The translations under genes were made by a program, and so were the position numbers. Shown here one piece after another: positions 63,039 through 64,000 of a DNA stretch of 64,000 bases (the stretch's first letter is position 1; the number at the start of each line of letters is the position of its first letter). Below the pieces are notes generated by a model that saw only the letters and a program-made list of their open reading frames with translations, was not told where the DNA came from and ran no database searches. The DNA is from Collimonas arenae (lineage in GTDB: Bacteria > Pseudomonadota > Gammaproteobacteria > Burkholderiales > Burkholderiaceae_D), in contig NZ_CP009962.1 in assembly GCF_000786695.1 (NCBI RefSeq), forward strand, positions 2,728,001 through 2,792,000. The letters run 5' to 3'.

Positions 63039-64000
63039 ATGAAACACTCAAATCAAACACCACCATTCAAGCTCAAGCCACTCTGCGTGCTGATCCTGGC
63101 CGCTTTCTCGATGATCGAGACGGTTGCTTACGCGCAGGCAGGTCAGGCTGAATCGCTGCAAGTGGCGCAGGTGGAGTTTGAGAGTGGCTTCCTGCCAGCC
63201 GGCAGCGGTAAAGCCGTTGATTTGTCGCGCTTTGAAAAAGGCAACAACGTGGTCCCGGGCAACTACAGCGTTGATGTGTTCGTGAATCAGAACTGGGCAG
63301 GCCGTATGCAGCTTCCCTTCAAGGAGCAGGTGGGGTTGGCGAATGCGCAGCCTTGCTTCAATAAGAAAGCCCTTGAGCAGGCCGGCGTCGCCGTGACCAA
63401 GCTGCCGCCAGAGATCGGCATGCAACTGGCGGACGCCAGTGTGTGTCTGCCCATCGCCGAGATCGTCAGCGATGCTTTTGCAACCTTCGATTTCGGCGAG
63501 CAACGGCTCGACCTGAGCATGCCGCAAGTTGCCTTGAGCCGCACTGCGCGTGGCTATGTCAGCCCGGAATACTGGGATTCCGGCGTGAATGCCGGCATTC
63601 TCGGTTATGACTTCAACGCGTATCGCTACAACAACAAGCAGTTTGGCGGCGCGCAAAATACTTATCACCTGGGGTTGAATGGCGGCTTTAATGTGGACGA
63701 ATGGCGCTTTCGCCATAACGGCTCTTTCAATTGGGCTGCCGACGGCACACGGAAATACCAGAGCATCACCACCTATGTGCAGCGTGACCTGACGGCCCTG
63801 AAGAGCCAGCTTGTCATCGGCGATGCATACACCAGCGGCGAGCTGTTTGATTCCACCGGCTTTCGCGGAGTGCAGATCGCCTCGGACGACCGCATGCTGC
63901 CCGATTCCATGCGCGGCTACGCGCCGACGGTGCGTGGTGTAGCGAGCAGCAACGCCAAGGTCACTATCAAACAAAACGGTACCGTTATTTATGAGACGAC
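63039..64000 (+). CDS. Fimbrial outer-membrane usher (5' part)
   Basis: The frame opens at an ATG at 63039 and runs to the window end without a stop, giving the first 320 residues of a FimD/PapC-type usher. After a signal peptide (LCVLILAAFSMIETVAYAQA) come the N-terminal chaperone-binding domain (VEFESGFLPAGSGKAVDLSR, VVPGNYSVDVFVNQNW) with its CFNKKALEQAG segment, and the start of the barrel (FNAYRYNN, YHLGLNGGFN, VGDAYTSGE-like IGDAYTSGELFDS, MRGYAPTVRGVA). It would assemble the pilins encoded upstream. The C-terminus lies outside the window. Confidence 0.95.
   Translation, partial: MKHSNQTPPFKLKPLCVLILAAFSMIETVAYAQAGQAESLQVAQVEFESGFLPAGSGKAVDLSRFEKGNNVVPGNYSVDVFVNQNWAGRMQLPFKEQVGLANAQPCFNKKALEQAGVAVTKLPPEIGMQLADASVCLPIAEIVSDAFATFDFGEQRLDLSMPQVALSRTARGYVSPEYWDSGVNAGILGYDFNAYRYNNKQFGGAQNTYHLGLNGGFNVDEWRFRHNGSFNWAADGTRKYQSITTYVQRDLTALKSQLVIGDAYTSGELFDSTGFRGVQIASDDRMLPDSMRGYAPTVRGVASSNAKVTIKQNGTVIYET

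Overview
The window looks like a chromosomal segment of a betaproteobacterium of the Burkholderiales, most probably the Oxalobacteraceae (Collimonas/Herbaspirillum-like). This is inferred from a DUF4148 protein, a cyo quinol oxidase operon linked to a RegB/RegA-type redox two-component system, a DUF3311-MctP transporter pair, and the general codon and GC character. No rRNA, tRNA, CRISPR array, complete insertion sequence or prophage was found.

Layout. 0.2-6.9 kb: a 2220-residue autotransporter built of 14 Ig-like repeats. 6.9-12 kb: two short-chain dehydrogenases, a divergent LysR regulator, an O-methyltransferase, a DUF4148 protein, a TetR regulator, a candidate 37-residue membrane peptide and one gene remnant. 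12.2-13.5 kb: an MFS symporter. 13.7-20.6 kb: cyoABCD, SURF1 and a redox-sensing kinase/regulator pair, nearly all overlapping and so probably one respiratory regulon. 20.7-28.1 kb: an RDD protein, an orphan Leu/Ile/Val-type binding protein, a YadGH-like ABC exporter, a CpdB-like nucleotidase lipoprotein, a Sel1 lipoprotein, and remnants of an ECF sigma factor and a rubredoxin reductase. 28.2-32.8 kb (minus strand): an osmF-yehYXW betaine importer operon with a PhnD-like gene added at its end. 32.9-50 kb: housekeeping and metabolic genes (desaturase, uracil-DNA glycosylase-like, GNAT, binding protein, DUF885 hydrolase, thioesterase, DUF3311-MctP, TonB receptor, nitrilase-like, flavin disulfide reductase, diguanylate cyclase, MFS, dienelactone hydrolase). 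50-58.3 kb: accessory block with a secreted S53 protease, an unrecognised secreted protein and a two-gene cassette described below. 58.4-59.8 kb: SRPBCC, GST and zinc-ribbon genes. 60-64 kb: a chaperone-usher fimbrial locus with two tandem pilin genes, a chaperone, and an usher cut by the window end.

The most unusual item is at 54968-58313. A small protein with five ELP tripeptides and a twofold internal duplication is followed at once by a 954-residue fusion. The fusion joins a phosphoribosyltransferase domain, two stretches resembling AMMECR1, and a C-terminal helical-toroid-like region. AMMECR1 is usually associated with Memo and radical-SAM proteins, and neither is encoded in this window. 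The pairing suggests an undescribed modification or biosynthetic system; this is inference.

The fimbrial locus carries a second noteworthy signal. Each pilin gene has the same long leader, with a TAGGA-N4-TCCTA operator-like palindrome and a small hairpin, and the same stem-loop after its stop codon. Differences between the copies keep the stems paired, which points to functional RNA elements.
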